A program made the position numbers and the translations under genes. From contig JAQXSW010000006.1 in the NCBI GenBank assembly GCA_029219165.1, forward strand, positions 1 through 64,000: a DNA stretch of 64,000 nt. The letters run 5' to 3'. This document shows positions 61,559 through 64,000 of the stretch, one piece after another. Origin of the DNA: Oscillospiraceae bacterium. Its GTDB lineage: Bacteria; Bacillota; Clostridia; Oscillospirales; Acutalibacteraceae. The number at the start of each line of letters is the position of its first letter. Positions within the stretch are counted from its first letter, which is position 1. The notes beneath the pieces were generated by a model. That model was not told where the DNA came from. It did no database searches and was given only the letters and a program-made list of their open reading frames with translations.

Positions 61559-61858
61559 TTGAAAACAATCATTATAAACGGCAGGCTTACTGCCGATCCG
61601 GACTTCAAAGAAGTTGGAGAAAAATCCACTCATATGGCTAAATTCACAATAGCAAATAATGATTTTGATAAAGACAACGCCGAATTTTATGACATTGTTT
61701 GCTGGGAAAAAATTGCAGATTTTTCCAAAGAATATTTAAGAAAAGGAAATAAGATATTAATTATTGGATCATTTAACAACGAGGTCTATAAGGACAAGGA
61801 GGATAAAACTAGAATACACTTTAGTATTATTGCAAACAAAATTGAGTTTGCAGATTAA
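61559..61858 (+). CDS. Short single-stranded DNA-binding protein
   Basis: A 99-residue OB-fold protein resembling the DNA-binding core of SSB (KTIIINGRLTADPDFKEVGEKSTHMAKFTIANND...FYDIVCWEKIADFSKEYLRKGNKILIIGSF). It lacks the long linker and acidic C-terminal tip of housekeeping SSB, which recruits partners. The start is TTG with GGAAGTGAAG just upstream. It is probably a secondary or specialised SSB-like protein; the main ssb gene should be elsewhere. No replication genes are adjacent. Confidence 0.85.
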   Translation: MKTIIINGRLTADPDFKEVGEKSTHMAKFTIANNDFDKDNAEFYDIVCWEKIADFSKEYLRKGNKILIIGSFNNEVYKDKEDKTRIHFSIIANKIEFAD

Positions 61859-61864
61859 TTTGTA

Positions 61865-62019
61865 TTAAAGTGGTCACCTTTTTTCATTTTGATTTTACCC
61901 CATTTTATCTTTTACCCCATTAAAAAAATTTATAAAACCAATCAATATCAACGCAAACGCCTGCACTACAAACAAAATTAAACAAAACATGTTCACAAGC
62001 ACACGGGTGACCACTTTAA
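61865..62019. repeat. 155-bp segment bounded by 14-bp perfect inverted repeats
   Basis: TTAAAGTGGTCACC (61865-61878) and its exact complement GGTGACCACTTTAA (62006-62019) flank an AT-rich interval that contains TTTTACCCCATT twice. It lies between the SSB-like gene and the surface protein. It could be a MITE-like element or paired regulator sites. I see no clear target-site duplication. Confidence 0.6.
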
Positions 62020-62038
62020 GATAAAGGAGAAAACAAAA

Positions 62039-63946
62039 ATGAACTTTAAATCCTTGGCAGCACGAGTAATATCCTGCTGCCTTATTTTATCAGCTTTTTT
62101 GGCAATTACTTCTCTCGGTATTTCTGCGCTTGAAATAAGCAGTGGTGACAAAGCATACATCAATTTTAACCACTACTGTGTAGAGGGAAAGCCATCTTAT
62201 GTAGATGAACCTACGGGCCTTTACTACCTGTACAGAAAATTCAACGGAAACAACACGTATCTTAGAATGATGTTTCTTTCAGATTCAAGTTCCGGGTTAC
62301 CTAAAACAGACAACAACGGCAACCCAATTTGGGCCTACTGTATTGAGTTTGGGCAAGAAGTAAACACCGGCCTTATAAGAACAGCAAGTACGCCGTCAGC
62401 TTCTGACTATTTCAGTTCTCTTCCAAAAGAACAGCAAAGAGGAATAACACTTGCAACTCTATATGGTTGCCCCAATGACACATTAGGGGTTGCCACAGCC
62501 GATGCATATGCTGCAACACAGGCAGTCATTTGGGAATACCAAACCGGAATACGCACATCAACATCAGAGGATAAAAGACAAAGTGTCAGCTACAATGGCG
62601 TAACTCTTGAGGCGAACAGATTCTATGCAATGATGAAGAATGTAAACGGCAGTACAAAACAAGGGCTTTATGCCTATAATACTCTAATAAACAAAATAAT
62701 AAGTCACAGTAAAACACCAGATCTCGGAACAAACAAAGCTTCACTAAAATTTGATGTCACAACAAAAAAATATACTTGCACTCTTACGGATTCAAACAAT
62801 CTTCTGACAAGTTTTAATATAACTCCAAAAGACAGCCGGCTAAAAGTACAAGTAAACGGAAACAAACTAATCCTTTCATCAGACACTGAAATCCCGGATA
62901 CAACCTTAACTTTTGAAAGAAAAGTAAATAATAACTCGTCTCAATCAATGCTTGTGCTTAAAGCCGGCTCGCCCGGACAAGTAACAGTAGTGGGACACGG
63001 AACCGTTCCAACAACCAGTTCCCTAAATGTCTCTGTGGAAAAACTCGTAATTCCAACATACTCACTCTCCGTTTACAAAAAAGGTGAAGTGCTAACCGGA
63101 TTTGAAACAGATGAAAACGAAATAAATGTCCCAAAATATGAGGAAAAATATCTGGACGGTTGTGTAATTAATTTATATGCTGCAGAAGACATAACAACAA
63201 TTGACGGTAAAACTCACTTTAAAAAGGATGAACTAGTAAAAACAATAACCACATCAAAGGATGAATCAAGTGTAATTTCCGGACTTTATAAAGGGAAGTA
63301 CTATCTTATTGAAGATTCAGCTCCACATGGCTTCATCAAAAATGAGCAAATAATTCCAATTAGTATTGGTGACTCAAAAAATCTTGATATCACACTTGCA
63401 AACGAGAGAATAAAAATGCAACTTGAATTCTTCAAAAAGTTTGAAGTAGAAAACGAAAAAGACTACGGCAGCGTAAAATTCGGAGTATATACAAAGAATA
63501 ATATTTTAGATCTTCCGGAAAACTCCTTGGTTGACATAATTACACCGGATGAAAATGGGCTCTGCAAGTTAAATTTTGAACTGCCAATAGGATATGAGTA
63601 CTACATAAAGGAGCTCTCCACAAAAGATGACTTTATTTTAGATGAGAATAAATATACTTTTTCATTTGTTGACTTTGAGAACAACGCAGTTGTGGTGCTT
63701 ACAGAAACAGATGAAATAGTGAACAGACTAAAGCCAAAATCGGAGCCTCCGATTGAAATTACGGAAGAAACCCCCTTAGCACCAGCTTCGCCAAAACCGG
63801 TTCCAAAAACCACAACGGAGGTTTCTACTCCACAAAAATCAACTCCGCCTAAGACCGGCGACAATAACAACATTGCACTTTTCATATCTTTAACGGCTCT
63901 TTCTTTTGGTGGAATAAACATAATTAAAAGAACCGCAAAAGCATAA
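62039..63946 (+). CDS. Cell-wall-anchored thioester-domain surface protein (PPKTG)
   Basis: A 635-residue surface adhesin candidate. The signal peptide (about 1-30) is followed by a thioester domain in which Cys101 (WAYCIEFG) and Gln161 (ATQAVIWEYQTG) match the internal Cys-Gln bond motif. One SpaA/Cna_B-like domain follows (about 350-465), with the Lys near SVYKKGE and the Glu in YYLIEDSAPHGF that can form an isopeptide bond. A second, more divergent repeat spans about 465-560. A Pro/Thr-rich stretch leads to PPKTG (603-607), a membrane helix and KRTAKA. AAGGAG precedes the ATG. This is an adhesin architecture; covalent attachment to host molecules is inferred from the family. SrtB at 25733-26470 is a plausible anchor enzyme. 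Confidence 0.9.
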   Translation: MNFKSLAARVISCCLILSAFLAITSLGISALEISSGDKAYINFNHYCVEGKPSYVDEPTGLYYLYRKFNGNNTYLRMMFLSDSSSGLPKTDNNGNPIWAYCIEFGQEVNTGLIRTASTPSASDYFSSLPKEQQRGITLATLYGCPNDTLGVATADAYAATQAVIWEYQTGIRTSTSEDKRQSVSYNGVTLEANRFYAMMKNVNGSTKQGLYAYNTLINKIISHSKTPDLGTNKASLKFDVTTKKYTCTLTDSNNLLTSFNITPKDSRLKVQVNGNKLILSSDTEIPDTTLTFERKVNNNSSQSMLVLKAGSPGQVTVVGHGTVPTTSSLNVSVEKLVIPTYSLSVYKKGEVLTGFETDENEINVPKYEEKYLDGCVINLYAAEDITTIDGKTHFKKDELVKTITTSKDESSVISGLYKGKYYLIEDSAPHGFIKNEQIIPISIGDSKNLDITLANERIKMQLEFFKKFEVENEKDYGSVKFGVYTKNNILDLPENSLVDIITPDENGLCKLNFELPIGYEYYIKELSTKDDFILDENKYTFSFVDFENNAVVVLTETDEIVNRLKPKSEPPIEITEETPLAPASPKPVPKTTTEVSTPQKSTPPKTGDNNNIALFISLTALSFGGINIIKRTAKA

Positions 63947-63950
63947 AAAA

Positions 63951-63987
63951 TCACCCTACAAATTTCTTTGTAGGGTGAAATTATTTT
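63951..63987 (+). terminator. Terminator after the thioester surface protein gene
   Basis: The 12-bp stem TCACCCTACAAA / TTTGTAGGGTGA has a TTTC loop and is followed by AATTATTTT. Confidence 0.9.
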
Positions 63988-64000
63988 ACATTAATTCACA

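Noticed and set aside
61865-62019. Terminator of the SSB-like gene
   Set aside because: The arms are 127 bp apart, too far for an intrinsic terminator, and no T run follows the right arm.

Overview
This window looks like chromosomal DNA from a low-GC, endospore-forming member of the Firmicutes, most likely class Clostridia and probably near the Ruminococcaceae/Oscillospiraceae. The evidence is strong AGGAGG-type ribosome binding sites, T-rich intrinsic terminators, a lysine riboswitch, a threonyl T-box, sporulation genes (spoIIE, spoIIR and a SleB-like cortex hydrolase), a class B sortase, and typical clostridial gene pairs such as zapA next to a U32 peptidase and yloU-yloV-recG. The species cannot be named from this sequence alone.

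Layout. 1-640: the 5' end of a 16S rRNA gene (minus strand), its leader and its promoter. 640-9515 (plus): SleB-like hydrolase, iron alcohol dehydrogenase, a glycogen phosphorylase/GH13 pair, and spoIIE. 9519-16262 (minus): MTA/SAH nucleosidase behind a structured leader, U32 peptidase carrying an in-frame repeat array, zapA, a lysine-riboswitch-controlled NhaC transporter, dUTPase and an SDR reductase. 16319-18236: a lipoprotein, tRNA-Thr(CGT) and a secreted alpha/beta hydrolase. 18563-25562 (minus): one long likely operon with a transglutaminase lipoprotein, a PilC/GspF-like protein, four small pilin-like membrane proteins, PilT and an ABC-F ATPase. 25733-28718 (plus): sortase B, a DUF1846 protein and PlsY. 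28753-33674 (minus): MATE exporter, cytidylate-kinase-like protein, ClC channel, a cell-surface LRR protein and SpoIIR. IspE follows on the plus strand. 34686-49871 (minus): housekeeping and stress genes (RqcH-like NFACT, Nif3-like, TrmK, DUF1858, PFL/ACT pair, M23 hydrolase, RecG, YloV, YloU, an orphan peptide-binding lipoprotein, YmdB, RNase Y). 50069-55985 (minus): TetR regulator, HtrA, a two-component system and an MBL/beta-CASP protein. 56124-61158: threonine aldolase-like enzyme, a 66-residue FTR-like Fe-S protein (plus), YwlG, an ECF S-component, tRNA-Arg(ACG), type 4 uracil-DNA glycosylase and ThrRS under T-box control. 61559-63946 (plus): a short SSB and a thioester-domain surface protein ending in PPKTG.

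How the genes fit together. GlgP and the GH13 enzyme form a storage-glycogen/maltodextrin breakdown unit. SpoIIE, SpoIIR and the SleB-like protein point to sporulation and germination. Sortase B and the PPKTG thioester adhesin are plausible enzyme and substrate. The two-component system and HtrA form an envelope-stress unit with an apparent autoregulatory site.

The observations most worth following up are: (1) a symmetric array of four direct plus four inverted 13-bp repeats, period 20 bp, sitting in frame inside the U32 peptidase; (2) a switch-like structured leader ahead of the MTA/SAH nucleosidase; (3) a compact pilus-like operon with a true PilT but no assembly ATPase, prepilin peptidase or classical pilin in view; (4) several perfect palindromes placed exactly on recognisable promoters; and (5) a 155-bp segment bounded by 14-bp perfect inverted repeats in front of the thioester surface protein.
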